Shown piece by piece: positions 34,029 to 43,218 of a stretch of 64,000 nucleotides of DNA. Made by a program: the position numbers and the translations under genes. Below the pieces are notes generated by a model. That model saw only the letters and a list, made by a program, of their open reading frames with translations, had not been told where the DNA came from and ran no database searches. Source of the stretch: Verrucomicrobiota bacterium (GTDB taxonomy: Bacteria > Verrucomicrobiota > Verrucomicrobiia > Limisphaerales > VHDF01); contig VHDF01000003.1 in assembly GCA_016871495.1 (NCBI GenBank), positions 1 to 64,000 on the forward strand, in the 5' to 3' direction. The stretch's first letter is position 1. Each line of letters opens with the position of its first letter.

Positions 34029-35824
34029 CCCGGACCACTTTCTCCTGGAACGAGCATTCGATGGTGAACGGGATGAAAACGCGGTCCGGATCAAAAGGAT
34101 CGACGCGGGGCGGCAAGCGATCCTTCAGCCGGATGCCGCCCGCCCGTTTGAGCTTTTCTCTGAAGTAGGCATTGGTGGCGATGGTTTGCACAAACGTCTC
34201 CGCGGCGGGCGGGGTGGTATAATCCTTGGCGGAAATCGTCAACGTGGTGGTGAGCGTGGCGATCGCCGCGATGCCGGGGACGACGTTTCCCAGCTTGTTG
34301 GTGCGAGTGAGCACTCCCGGGATCAGATGGGTGTATTCATCCATCTTGATCTTGGTGACGTGGATATCGTCCACCATGCAAAAGCGCAACGCGTCGAGGG
34401 GGTCTGCCCAGAGGAATCGTTCGGTCATTTGGCGATGCAGTTGGCCGACCATGCGGTTTTGGCTCGTGAACGCGTTGTAAAGCGTCCGGGATTCGACCTC
34501 CTTTTTTGGAGCGCTTCGAGTTGGGCGCGGGCGCCGCTCAATTGGACGCGCAAGGCACCCTGCTTCACGAGCAGAACTCCGGCCCAGGCGGCCGTGGCGA
34601 CGACGATCATGGTGGCCGCTTTGGAGAGCCAACGGATGGGATCGCGCCGTTTTTGAGCCTTGAGTTGCCTTGCTTCGGCGAGGAAATCGAGTTCAAAACC
34701 CCCTTCTTCAAAACCCTGCAAACCGATCCCCACGGCCATCGTGAGTTGGGGGAAATCGACTTTGAGTTCCGAGGCCTTCGCCCCGGTCAGGGCATGCTGC
34801 AGCGATTGGGTGGCATTCCACACTTCGCAAGGAACGCCGAGCCCAGCTTCGAGCATGCCGACGAGGAACCTGGATTTGGAGGTGCCACCCGCGAAGTAGA
34901 TTTTCGAAACGGCGGAACCGTGGGTTTCTTCGAAGAAATCGAGGGCGCTTCGGAGCTCCTTGGCGAGCGATTCGATCACGCTGTGGAGCTTCTTCTCCAC
35001 TTTTTCGGGCATGGTTAACTTGACCGCCTCCGCCGCGGCATATTCCACGTTCATGGCTTCCGCCAGGTTGGCGGTGATCGTGTCGCCACCACTGTGAGCC
35101 ACCCGGGTCAAGACGGGGACGCCGCCGATCAAGATGCTCAACGAAGTGTGCTTGAATCCGATATCCACCACCGCGGCGGTCTATCCAGGAAGCACGCCCG
35201 AGAGGGTGGTGGCGGCGGCATTCACCAGAGCCCCTTGGGTGCAGGTGATGACACGGGCCTTGAGACGGAGCGCTTTCAGCGTGGACTTGAGAATCGCGAT
35301 ATGCTGCGCGGGAGCCCCCATGGCGAAGACGATTTCCCGATTCGATCCGCGGGATGTTTTGGCCAGGGTGATGGTGGCGGTATCTCCCGCCGCCTCGAAG
35401 CTCTGCCCGGATTCCGCGGGGGAGGGGACGGGTCTGTCCGCAACCGGCGGACTGACGGGGCAGCAATCGAAATCATAATCGGCGAGCTCCATTTGGAAGA
35501 ACGCCTTGGGGTTGCGGCGAAGCAGGATTCGCTGTTCGCTGAGGGGCGCCTTGGGAATGCCCACGTTCCGCAGCACACACTCTCCCATGTTGAGGGCGAC
35601 AGCGACCTCCTTAAGCTGGGCGGAGAGCCGCGAAAGGATCGAGCGAAAATGAGCGGTCAACACCTCCTGGGTGAAGCCTTTTTCGGGGATCGGCGATAGT
35701 TCTGAGGCGTAATCGAGCAGCGCGATGGAGGACTCTGTTTTTTTTCAAAGAGTACGGCAACGGTGTTGCGCTCCCCCAGGGTGATCGCCATCAATTGCTT
35801 GGGAAATTCACGTCCGCCAAACAT
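34021..35824 (-). pseudogene. Fused PilM-PilN-like (GspL-like) gene, broken by two frameshifts and a stop
   Basis: Four pieces line up. The first is MFGGREFPKQLMAITLGERN to VAVLFEKK. After a -1 shift at the T8 tract 35738-35745 comes ESSIALLDYASELSPIPEKG to LSGVLPG. An in-frame TAG at 35181-35183 follows. Next is TAAVVDIGFKHTSLSILIGG to the actin-like PilM end (KIYFAGGTSKSRFLVGMLEA) and a membrane helix (ATMIVVATAAWAGVLLV). After a second shift at the T6 tract 34502-34507 comes EVESRTLYNAFTSQNRMVGQ to VVRDD. Adding one A to each homopolymer on the coding strand restores the frame. Intact, it would have about 600 residues: a cytoplasmic PilM domain fused to PilN, like the gspL gene at 43211. 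A GGGGG ribosome site precedes the start at 35824. Confidence 0.75.
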
Positions 35825-36096
35825 CAGGCCCCCTGGTCTAACCTGTTCCAAAACGGAACTCAAGGAACACCGCAACCCTGAGTGAACCTGAACGGAGCCT
35901 CAGAACGCCATGCCCGGGGTGGAACGAGGATCAGTTCTGGGGCGGTGGACGAGGCGGATGGCGGTGATGGGAAAGGTCGTTTCCGCCAGCCGAAGCGGCG
36001 CTGAACCGCGGATGAATCCAAGATTTCACCAACCGCGGCCTTGCCCAATCGACGGAACGTGGCTTATGCGTAGGGCAGGATGTTGAGGCGACGCGC

Positions 36097-37761
36097 ATGA
36101 ACCTGGCTGAATTACTCGTGCAACGCGGGATGGTGTCCCCTGAGAAAATGGCGGATGCCACGGCGCTCCACACCGCGGAGGGGCTGCGCCTCGACCTTGC
36201 TTTGCTCCAGCTGGGCCATGTCACCGAGCTTCAGTTGCTCGAATTGCTGGCGGAACAGTTCCATTTGCCCCTGGTGGAACTTGAAGGCGTGGTGATCGAC
36301 CCCGAAGTGATCCGCGCGGTTTCCTCCAAAATCGTTTTTCGCAAACGCATTGTGCCCGTTTCGCGCGTGAACAGCACCCTCCGCGTGGTGACGTCCGACG
36401 CTCTCGACCTCTCGGCGCTGGATGACGTGAGGTTGATGACGGGCCTGACCATCGAACCCGCCCTGGCGCCGCGGGAAGCGATCGAAAAAGCCATCAAAGC
36501 CCATTATGGCCTTGGGGGCGATACCCTCGACGAATTGGTGGGCGAGGATCGCGGCCCGGCCCCCGGCGCCGAGGCGACGGACGATTTGCTCGACATGGCG
36601 CAGGAAGCCAGTGTCATCCGGCTCGTCAACGAGATCATCGTGGAAGCGGTCAACGAGCGGGCCAGCGACATTCACATCGAACCTTACGAGACCGAGCTCT
36701 CCATCCGCTACCGCATCGACGGGGTGTTGCAGGAGGCGTCGGTGCCGCCCCAGATCCACCGGTTTCAAGCCGCGATCATCAGCCGTGTGAAGATCATGGC
36801 CAATATGAACATCGCGGAACGGCGGGTTCCCCAGGATGGACGCATCAAGTTTCAGGTCGGGGGTCGGCAGATCGACGTGCGCGTCAGCGTCATTCCCATG
36901 CTCTTTGGGGAAGGCGTGGTCATGCGGTTGTTGGACAAGGCCAACGTGCTTTTCACGCTGCAAGAGATCGGCATGGACGAGGAAACCCACTCGAGGTTCA
37001 AAGGACTGGTGGATCGTCCGCACGGCATCATCCTGGTCACGGGTCCGACGGGCAGTGGCAAGACGACGACATTGTATTCGGCGCTGAACGCGATCGTGGG
37101 TCCGGATTTGAAAGTGCTGACGGTGGAAGATCCGGTGGAATATCATCTCAAGGGCGTGAATCAGATTCCGGTGGACGCCCCGGTGGGCATGACGTTCGAG
37201 CGCGGGTTGCGCGCGATTCTGCGGCATGATCCGGATGTGGTCATGATTGGGGAAATTCGCGATTTGGAGACGGCGCGAGCTGCCACCCAGGCGTCTTTGA
37301 CGGGCCATCTGGTGCTCTCGACCCTGCACACCAATGATGCCGCGTCGGCTCCGTTGCGGTTGATCGACATGGGGGTGGAGCCCTATTTGGTGGCGAGCAC
37401 GCTGGCCGGCAGCATGGCCCAGCGGTTGGTGAGAAAGATTTGCGGCAAGTGCCGGGCGACGCTGGCGCCCGGCACGATTCAACTGCCGAAGGATTTCGGG
37501 TGGACCCCGGAGGACTCGCTTTATGCCGGGACGGGTTGCGTGGCCTGCCGCAACCAGGGCTATCGGGGGCGGTGCGGCCTGTACGAACTGCTGTTGATGG
37601 ACGAAGAACTCGGTCGGATGATCATGGAGCGGGCTCCCTTGCCTGACTTGATCGTGGCGGGGCGGAAGACGGGTTTGAGATTATTGCGCGAGGATGGGTG
37701 GCTGAAGGTTCGTCGCGGCGTGACCACGGTGGAGGAGGTGCTGAAATGCACGGCCGTCTGA
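36097..37761 (+). CDS. gspE: T2SS/T4P assembly ATPase GspE (PilB-like)
   Basis: The 554-residue hexameric motor ATPase has an N-terminal MshEN-type domain (MNLAELLVQRGMVSPEKMAD ... LAEQFHLPLVELEG). The nucleotide domain has Walker A GPTGSGKTTTLY, the Asp box with LTVEDPVEYHLKGVNQIPVD, Walker B DVVMIGEIRDLETA and the His box GHLVLSTLHTNDA. The zinc-binding tetracysteine motif is CGKC ... CVACRNQGYRGRCG. It powers pseudopilus assembly from the cytoplasm through GspF and GspL. It starts the plus-strand operon, 272 nt from the divergent pilMN locus. That gap should contain promoters for both sets, though I cannot point to a firm -10/-35. Confidence 0.95.
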   Translation: MNLAELLVQRGMVSPEKMADATALHTAEGLRLDLALLQLGHVTELQLLELLAEQFHLPLVELEGVVIDPEVIRAVSSKIVFRKRIVPVSRVNSTLRVVTSDALDLSALDDVRLMTGLTIEPALAPREAIEKAIKAHYGLGGDTLDELVGEDRGPAPGAEATDDLLDMAQEASVIRLVNEIIVEAVNERASDIHIEPYETELSIRYRIDGVLQEASVPPQIHRFQAAIISRVKIMANMNIAERRVPQDGRIKFQVGGRQIDVRVSVIPMLFGEGVVMRLLDKANVLFTLQEIGMDEETHSRFKGLVDRPHGIILVTGPTGSGKTTTLYSALNAIVGPDLKVLTVEDPVEYHLKGVNQIPVDAPVGMTFERGLRAILRHDPDVVMIGEIRDLETARAATQASLTGHLVLSTLHTNDAASAPLRLIDMGVEPYLVASTLAGSMAQRLVRKICGKCRATLAPGTIQLPKDFGWTPEDSLYAGTGCVACRNQGYRGRCGLYELLLMDEELGRMIMERAPLPDLIVAGRKTGLRLLREDGWLKVRRGVTTVEEVLKCTAV

Positions 37762-37789
37762 TTACCCCAACCGTTCAGCGACCCAGGGC

Positions 37790-38992
37790 ATGACCAAGTT
37801 TCGTTACATTGTTCGCGACGAATCCGGCAACAAGCTCGAGGGTTATTTGGAAGCGGAAACGGAGGGAGCGGCGGCCCGCGTCCTGGAGGAGCGCCGGCTT
37901 TTCCCGATGATGCTCAGGGCGGAGGGCGTCGGGAAATCGGGGGAGAAGCCCAAACGCAAAGTGCGGTCGCGCGACGTGGGCATCATGTACGGGCAGTTGG
38001 CGGACTTGATCGGATCGGGGGTGCCGATGCTGCGCGCCTTGGATTCACTGGCGAGGTCCACGGTATCCGTGTCCCTGCGAGAGATGATTCGGGAAATCCG
38101 GCAGGGGGTGTCGGAAGGGAAATCGCTGACCGACTCGATGCGTGAGTATCCGGAGGTTTTTCCGCCTTTGCACACGGCGATGGTGCAGGCCGGGGAGCGC
38201 GCGGCGTTTTTGGAGCAGGTTTTGCGGAGTTTGTCGGAGTTCCTGGAGCGGCTCGACGAGCTTCGCAGCAAGGTGATGGGGGCGATGATTTATCCCGTGC
38301 TGCTGACCTTGCTGGGGACCACGGTGATGCTGGGGGCGCTGGTCTTCTTTGTGCCCAAGTTTCAGCCTTTGCTGGAGAACGCCAAGAAGCCCCTGCCCAC
38401 GGAGATTCTTTTTGCCGCGAGCAAAATGGTCAGGGGTTATGGTTATGTGCTGGTGATCTTGGGGGGGGCGGCGGGAGCTGTGGCCTGGACGCAGTTGAGG
38501 AGCGAGCGTTCGCGGAGGACGCTCGAGCGGTGGCGCTTGAAGGTGCCGGTGGTCGGGGACGCATTTCGCCTGCTGGCGATCACGAGGTTTTGCCGGATCC
38601 TGGGCACGATGCTGACGAACGGCGTTCCGTTGTTGCAGGCTTTGAGAATCAGCAAGGATGCGACCGGTTCTTCGGTGCTGGCCGAGCGCATCGAGGAAGC
38701 CACGGAATCGGTGCGGGACGGCAAGCGGCTTTCCGAGCCGCTGGGCACGGGCGGTTTTTTTCCGGAACAGATTCTGGCGATGATCGCGGTGGCGGAGGAA
38801 TCGAACAAGCTGGACAAAGTCTTGGTGCAGATCGCGGACACGGTGGAGCGCCGAACCAACCGGCAAGTGGACCAGGCGGTGAGGCTGATCGAGCCGGTCA
38901 TTTTGTGTTTGGTGGCGGCGGGCATTGGTTTCATGGCGCTGGGTTTGCTTTTGCCGATCTTCACGATGGCCAGTTCGCTCGGCTCGAAATAA
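37790..38992 (+). CDS. gspF: T2SS inner-membrane platform protein GspF
   Basis: The 400-residue protein has the two duplicated T2SF domains: VGIMYGQLADLIGSGVPMLR ... EGKSLTDSMREYPEVFPPLH, and ITRFCRILGTMLTNGVPLLQ ... GKRLSEPLGTGGFFPEQILA. The membrane helices include PVLLTLLGTTVMLGALVFFV and VILCLVAAGIGFMALGLLLP. It is the platform on which GspE acts. It lies 28 nt after gspE. A 176-nt gap then separates it from gspG. Confidence 0.95.
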   Translation: MTKFRYIVRDESGNKLEGYLEAETEGAAARVLEERRLFPMMLRAEGVGKSGEKPKRKVRSRDVGIMYGQLADLIGSGVPMLRALDSLARSTVSVSLREMIREIRQGVSEGKSLTDSMREYPEVFPPLHTAMVQAGERAAFLEQVLRSLSEFLERLDELRSKVMGAMIYPVLLTLLGTTVMLGALVFFVPKFQPLLENAKKPLPTEILFAASKMVRGYGYVLVILGGAAGAVAWTQLRSERSRRTLERWRLKVPVVGDAFRLLAITRFCRILGTMLTNGVPLLQALRISKDATGSSVLAERIEEATESVRDGKRLSEPLGTGGFFPEQILAMIAVAEESNKLDKVLVQIADTVERRTNRQVDQAVRLIEPVILCLVAAGIGFMALGLLLPIFTMASSLGSK

Positions 38993-39168
38993 TCCGGAAT
39001 TTTGTGAATACCTCGCCGCGGAAATGCGTCAGAGTTTTTCGGCGGGCCTCCATGGAAGCGGGGGGGCGAGGGCTGAAAATTTTTCGCGGCCATCGCAATT
39101 GAGTCTTGCGACTCGTTGAAAATTCAGGTTAATTATTGAGCTTGGACGGAGCTGATTTTGAATAGACT

Positions 39169-39687
39169 ATGACCTTGCAGAACCAGAGTTGGATGAAGCG
39201 GCCGCGGAGCGGCGCGCGCGGGTTTACGCTGATCGAGATCCTTTTGGTGATCGTGATTATTTTGCTCCTGGCGGGCGCGCTGGTGGTCTTCGTGCTGCCG
39301 CAACAGGAGGGTGCGGAGAAGAACACGACCAAACTGATGTTGAGTCAGATTTCGAGCGCGCTCGACACCTATCGTTTGAATCTGGGGCATTACCCGACCG
39401 AGCAGGAGGGCGGCCTCGACGCTTTGACCAAGAAGCCGACGTTTGAAAACGAGCGGATGGGAGAAAAGTGGCAGGGTCCGTACCTCAAGCCCGGGACGGC
39501 ATTGGACGATCCATGGGGACATAAGCTACGTTACGAAGTGGTGGATCGGACCGCGGACGCGGGGAAGACCACCTTGCCTTACAAGTTGTATTCGGTCGGC
39601 CCGGATGGACAACAGGACACGGAAGATGACGTGAAATTTCAGACTGGCGAAGGCGAGAAAGATGCCGCCGCGCCTGCCGCAAAATAA
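39169..39687 (+). CDS. gspG: Major pseudopilin GspG
   Basis: The 172-residue protein has a short basic leader and the prepilin motif ARGFTLIEILLVIVIILLLA with Gly at -1 and Glu5. The classic GspG globular domain follows: ISSALDTYRLNLGHYPTEQE, GGLDALTKKP, WQGPYLKPGTALDDPWGHKL and the calcium loop SVGPDGQQDTEDDVKF. It polymerises to form the pseudopilus shaft after cleavage and N-methylation by a prepilin peptidase, which is not in this window. The leader could start at ATG 39169 or at ATG 39193 (MKRPRSGARG). The 176-nt gap upstream is AT-richer than its surroundings and could hold a promoter, but I see no convincing hexamers. Confidence 0.94.
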   Translation: MTLQNQSWMKRPRSGARGFTLIEILLVIVIILLLAGALVVFVLPQQEGAEKNTTKLMLSQISSALDTYRLNLGHYPTEQEGGLDALTKKPTFENERMGEKWQGPYLKPGTALDDPWGHKLRYEVVDRTADAGKTTLPYKLYSVGPDGQQDTEDDVKFQTGEGEKDAAAPAAK

Positions 39688-39695
39688 ACCCGGGA

Positions 39696-40469
39696 ATGAA
39701 CCGCATGGTCCTACGCATGACGACCCCGCACCCATCGCGGATTCGAGGGGGCTTCAGCCTCGTGGAGCTCTTGTTGTCGGTGGTCCTGCTGATGTTGTTG
39801 TTGGGGGCGGTCGTTTTCAACTTTTCCACTTTTCAACAGGGTGCCCAGCTTGACGAGGGGGCCATGAGGGTGGAGGCGACGCTCCGGTTCGCCAAGGCGA
39901 AGGCCTCGAGTTCCGGCAAGAAAGTGCAGGTTCGTTTCCTCGAGGAGCCGGCCAGCACCCATGCCGCCACTCCTGCCGCCGTGAAGATGGAATTGATGTG
40001 GGAGCCGGATCCCCTCGGGGAGCCCGGCCGGTTCGAGAAGCTGCCGGAGAGCCAGGGATTCGTGGAATCGGCGGCGGAACTGGTCCAGATCAAGGCGGTC
40101 CGATCGATTTCATCCGGTGAGATGACGGAACGGGCCGGCGGACCCTCGGCAAGCCCCGCGAATGCGACGGAACTTGCCTCTGCTGCGAGTCCGGCGAGAA
40201 AGCAGGACGAAGCGCGAGGGGAGGAGAATCGGGTGGAAGAATCCGGGGCCATCCCCATGCCCACGATCGAATTTTTTCCCGACGGATCCAGTGATACGGC
40301 CCAGATTACGCTGGCTTCCCTGGATTTGGATGACCAACGGCGGACCGCCATCCGTTTGAATGGCGACACCGGCGAGTTGAGGCGTGTCTCGATGCCTGAG
40401 GGGCAAGATTTGGTAAGGTTCCTCTCGGGGGCTGCGGATTTCGACGACACCGGCTTGGGAGAACCATGA
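39696..40469 (+). CDS. gspH: Minor pseudopilin GspH-like
   Basis: The 257-residue protein has the prepilin motif RGGFSLVELLLSVVLLMLLL with Glu5. A GspH/FimT-type continuation follows: FSTFQQGAQLDEGAMRVEAT, LRFAKAKASSSGKKVQVRFL and, near the end, FFPDGSSDTAQITLASLDLD. An Ala/Ser/Glu-rich, probably flexible stretch (PSASPANATELASAASPARK) lies between the strands and makes it longer than typical GspH (about 150-200 residues). It starts 8 nt after gspG, and its stop lies just before the gspI start. Confidence 0.82.
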   Translation: MNRMVLRMTTPHPSRIRGGFSLVELLLSVVLLMLLLGAVVFNFSTFQQGAQLDEGAMRVEATLRFAKAKASSSGKKVQVRFLEEPASTHAATPAAVKMELMWEPDPLGEPGRFEKLPESQGFVESAAELVQIKAVRSISSGEMTERAGGPSASPANATELASAASPARKQDEARGEENRVEESGAIPMPTIEFFPDGSSDTAQITLASLDLDDQRRTAIRLNGDTGELRRVSMPEGQDLVRFLSGAADFDDTGLGEP

Positions 40470-40484
40470 GCGGGCTGCTTGGCC

Positions 40485-41000
40485 ATGCGAATCGGTTTTC
40501 CAACGGGCCTTCGAAGTAAGCAAAGCCCGGCGAATGAAGCTTGCGGACGGGTGCCGCGGGGTTGGGAGAGGGTGGGACGACAGGCCAGGAATCTTTGCCG
40601 GGGGGCGATCCTGCTCGAAGTTGTGTTGGCGTTGGGTCTCTTCGTTGGGGCAGCCGCGTTGCTCGGCGGGGCGCTGAGTGCGGCGTTGGATGGCGTGGAA
40701 AGGCAGCGGTTGGATACGCATGCGGCGAATCTTGCGGCGACCGCTCTTTCCGAAGTTCAACTTGGCCTGCGAGGGATTGGGAGCGGATCCGAATCGTCCG
40801 CCGTGCTGGAACCGCCCTTTCAACATTGGACCGTGGAAGTTCTCGCCACGCCCATGGAAACCGAACTGGGTGAAACCAGCGGATTGACCCTGGTTGAAGT
40901 GGTGGTGAGGCACCCTGATCCGCCGGTGACACATCGGCTGGCTCAAGTCATGAAATTATCCGAGATCCCCCGAGGGGAGACCGTTTTGGATTTACCTTGA
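40485..41000 (+). CDS. gspI: Minor pseudopilin GspI-like
   Basis: The 171-residue protein has an unusually long leader (about 38 residues, MRIGFPTGLRSKQSPANEAC ...) before the cleavage motif CRGAILLEVVLALGLFVGAA, with Gly at -1 and Glu5. It has a short globular domain (LAATALSEVQLGLRG, PFQHWTVEVLATPMETELGE, TSGLTLVEVVVRH). Position between gspH and gspJ and the small size fit GspI, part of the pseudopilus tip complex. The ATG at 40485 is used; TTG 40479 is an alternative. It overlaps gspJ by 4 nt (TTGA). Confidence 0.75.
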   Translation: MRIGFPTGLRSKQSPANEACGRVPRGWERVGRQARNLCRGAILLEVVLALGLFVGAAALLGGALSAALDGVERQRLDTHAANLAATALSEVQLGLRGIGSGSESSAVLEPPFQHWTVEVLATPMETELGETSGLTLVEVVVRHPDPPVTHRLAQVMKLSEIPRGETVLDLP

Positions 41001-41779
41001 AGCAGACCCATCCAAGAGCGGGCGCGGGCTTCACCTTGATCGAGGTGGTGCTGGCCATCGGTATTTCCGTGGGAATCCTCGTCGTCGCGCTCGTATTTTA
41101 CCAGCAGTCCGCCCAGTTGCGGAATCAATTGTTAGGGGAAACCGAGCGACTGGCCGCCATCCGCCTGGCGATAGATCGCATCACTCAAGATTTGCGGACG
41201 GTGGTGGTCTCCGCCGAGCAGGGATTTGTCGGGACAGCCGAGACGGTGCAATTCGCCCGGAGCGCGGCTCTGGACTTGAAATCACTGGGCGAAGCTCGTT
41301 CAGGACGCTCTCATGTTCCTGCCAGCGATTTGCGACTGGTCTCCTACCGGCTTTTGTCCACGACCGAAGGAACCAACATGGTCGTGCAGGGCATGGAACG
41401 TTTCGAGGAACCCCTGTTGATCGGATCCCGTCAAGCACCGCGGGAGGTTTCGCTCTCTGAAAGCAACTCACCGGGGCAGACCGTGCGTTCGAGAGTGGCG
41501 GACACGAACGCGCTTTCGCTGAGCACGAACCAAGCCTGGGGAGAAGGTTTGAATGCTTCGATTCGCTATCTCAAGTTGAGATATTGGAATGGGGCGAGTT
41601 GGGTGGAGGAATGGAATAGGGCCACTGCGCCTGCCGGGGTGGAGGTCACTCTGTCCCCGGAGGCGAGAAGGAATGCCGCGGCGCCTGCAGAAATGGAGGA
41701 GTCGGATCAGGTGTTTCGGCGTGTGGTCTATTTGCCGGCGGGACGGGCGGGGGCCGCACCCGGGGGAGGTTTCCTGTGA
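40997..41779 (+). CDS. gspJ: Minor pseudopilin GspJ-like
   Basis: The 260-residue protein starts at a TTG overlapping the gspI stop. It carries GAGFTLIEVVLAIGISVGIL (Gly at -1, Glu5), then LAAIRLAIDRITQDLRTVVV and a late GspJ-like strand pair, ASIRYLKLRYWNGASWVEEW, followed by VFRRVVYLPAG. The 'lrfrYwdg..W...W' segment is the GspJ signature. With GspI and GspK it would form the tip that initiates the pseudopilus. It overlaps gspK by 4 nt. Confidence 0.85.
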   Translation: MKQTHPRAGAGFTLIEVVLAIGISVGILVVALVFYQQSAQLRNQLLGETERLAAIRLAIDRITQDLRTVVVSAEQGFVGTAETVQFARSAALDLKSLGEARSGRSHVPASDLRLVSYRLLSTTEGTNMVVQGMERFEEPLLIGSRQAPREVSLSESNSPGQTVRSRVADTNALSLSTNQAWGEGLNASIRYLKLRYWNGASWVEEWNRATAPAGVEVTLSPEARRNAAAPAEMEESDQVFRRVVYLPAGRAGAAPGGGFL

Positions 41780-43218
41780 TGAGCGTCCGGGTGTCCAATC
41801 CTTCGACCCGGGGGAAATCGAACCATGGGTTCGTGCTGATGGTCGTCCTCATCATTGTCATGCTGGCTTCGATGGTGACCTTGAGCCTGGTGTTTCGGAT
41901 CAAAGCCGAGAGAACGGCCGCGGCGGGAAGCATGGGGGGAGACCAGGCTTGGGCGGCCGCCATGAGCGGCGTGCAGGAGGCCATCAGGCTGGCCGCTGCG
42001 ACCGGAGGCGACGAGGATCGTTGGATGAACAATCCCGCCGCTTTCCGTCATCGCTTGGTGTTCGATGACGCGTCGGAGCGGTGGTTTTTCACGGTCTATT
42101 CAGAGGGGGTCGAGGGCGACGAGGTGCTCCCGCGGTTTGGTTTATCGGACACCGCCTCCAAGCTTGATTTGAACCGGGCCGACGAGGCTGCGCTAATGGC
42201 CCTTCCGGGGATGACCCCATCCTTGGCGCAGGGGATTCTGGATTTTTCCGACGCTGATTCTTTTCCCAGGCCGGAGGGTGCCGAGCAGGAGTTTTACGAC
42301 GCACTGCCCAGGCCATTCTTGATTCACAATCATCCGTTCACGACTCTCGACGAACTTCTCCTCGTCCGGGGGGTGACTCCGGGATGGCTTTACGGAGAAG
42401 ACATGAACGGGAACGGGCGACTGGAGCCCCATGAGGACGACGGACCGGAGCAGTGGCCTTTCGATAACAAGGACGGGCGATTGGACGCGGGGTTCCGGCA
42501 CGTCTTGACCCTTTCGAGTTACGAGCCGGATCGCGATGATCAAGGCCGATTGCGAATCAATGTGAATCAGCCGGCGCCGGTTTTGACGGGACCCGAATGG
42601 CCGCGGGCCTTGACGAACTTCGTTGCGGCTCTGAGGCGCGGCCAGGTGAAGCTGAGGCATCCGGCTGATCTGTTGGAAGCGCGCATGACGTTGGCCGACG
42701 AATCCGGCGCCGGAGTTGAAATGGACTCGGGGGTTGGAATGGCGGAGTTGCCGTTGGTGCTCGACCGGCTTTCCACGACCGACTGGGTCAAGCTGGAAGG
42801 GTTGGTCAATATCAATACGGCCTCGCTACTGGTGCTCAAAACAATTCCCGGGATGGACGTTTCACTCGCGGAGACGATCCTTTCCGCTCGGAAGAGTCTG
42901 CCTCCTGAAAAGCGGAAGACGATTGCGTGGCTGGTTCAAGAAGGCTTGGTGGATGCCGCCCGATTCAAAGAGCTCGCTCCCCGGTTGACGGCGCGGAGTT
43001 ATCAATTTGAGTTCCGCGTCGTGGGCTACGGGGTTCCCTCGGGAAGGTTCAAGGTTGCGGAGGTTCGCATCGATTTGGCTCTCGCCCGCCCCGGAGTGGT
43101 CAGCGTTCGCGACCTGACCAGGATGGGAATGCCCTTTCCGATTTCGAACTCGATGGAGTCTGAAGCGCCCGCCCCCCGCTTCAGCCGCCACCGCCCCGGG
43201 AGGCCGGCCCATGGCTGA
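41776..43218 (+). CDS. gspK: Minor pseudopilin GspK
   Basis: The 480-residue protein is the large tip pseudopilin. Its prepilin-like helix HGFVLMVVLIIVMLASMVTL lacks Glu5, as expected for GspK. The SAM-like helical domains include LDLNRADEAALMALPGMTPS, LAQGILDFSD and NINTASLLVLKTIPGMDVSL. An acidic insertion, GEDMNGNGRLEPHEDDGPEQ with WPFDNKDGRLDAGF, resembles EF-hand/dockerin calcium loops (D-x-N-x-N-G-x-L-x-x-x-E). GspK is known to bind calcium, so this may be an elaborated form. It is longer than typical GspK (300-350). It overlaps gspL by 8 nt. Confidence 0.9.
   Translation: MMSVRVSNPSTRGKSNHGFVLMVVLIIVMLASMVTLSLVFRIKAERTAAAGSMGGDQAWAAAMSGVQEAIRLAAATGGDEDRWMNNPAAFRHRLVFDDASERWFFTVYSEGVEGDEVLPRFGLSDTASKLDLNRADEAALMALPGMTPSLAQGILDFSDADSFPRPEGAEQEFYDALPRPFLIHNHPFTTLDELLLVRGVTPGWLYGEDMNGNGRLEPHEDDGPEQWPFDNKDGRLDAGFRHVLTLSSYEPDRDDQGRLRINVNQPAPVLTGPEWPRALTNFVAALRRGQVKLRHPADLLEARMTLADESGAGVEMDSGVGMAELPLVLDRLSTTDWVKLEGLVNINTASLLVLKTIPGMDVSLAETILSARKSLPPEKRKTIAWLVQEGLVDAARFKELAPRLTARSYQFEFRVVGYGVPSGRFKVAEVRIDLALARPGVVSVRDLTRMGMPFPISNSMESEAPAPRFSRHRPGRPAHG

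Noticed and set aside
39115-39168. A promoter directly upstream of gspG (TTGGAC ... TAGACT)
   Set aside because: Spacing is only 15 nt and the -10-like word abuts the start codon, so a transcript from it could not carry the first ATG with a ribosome site.
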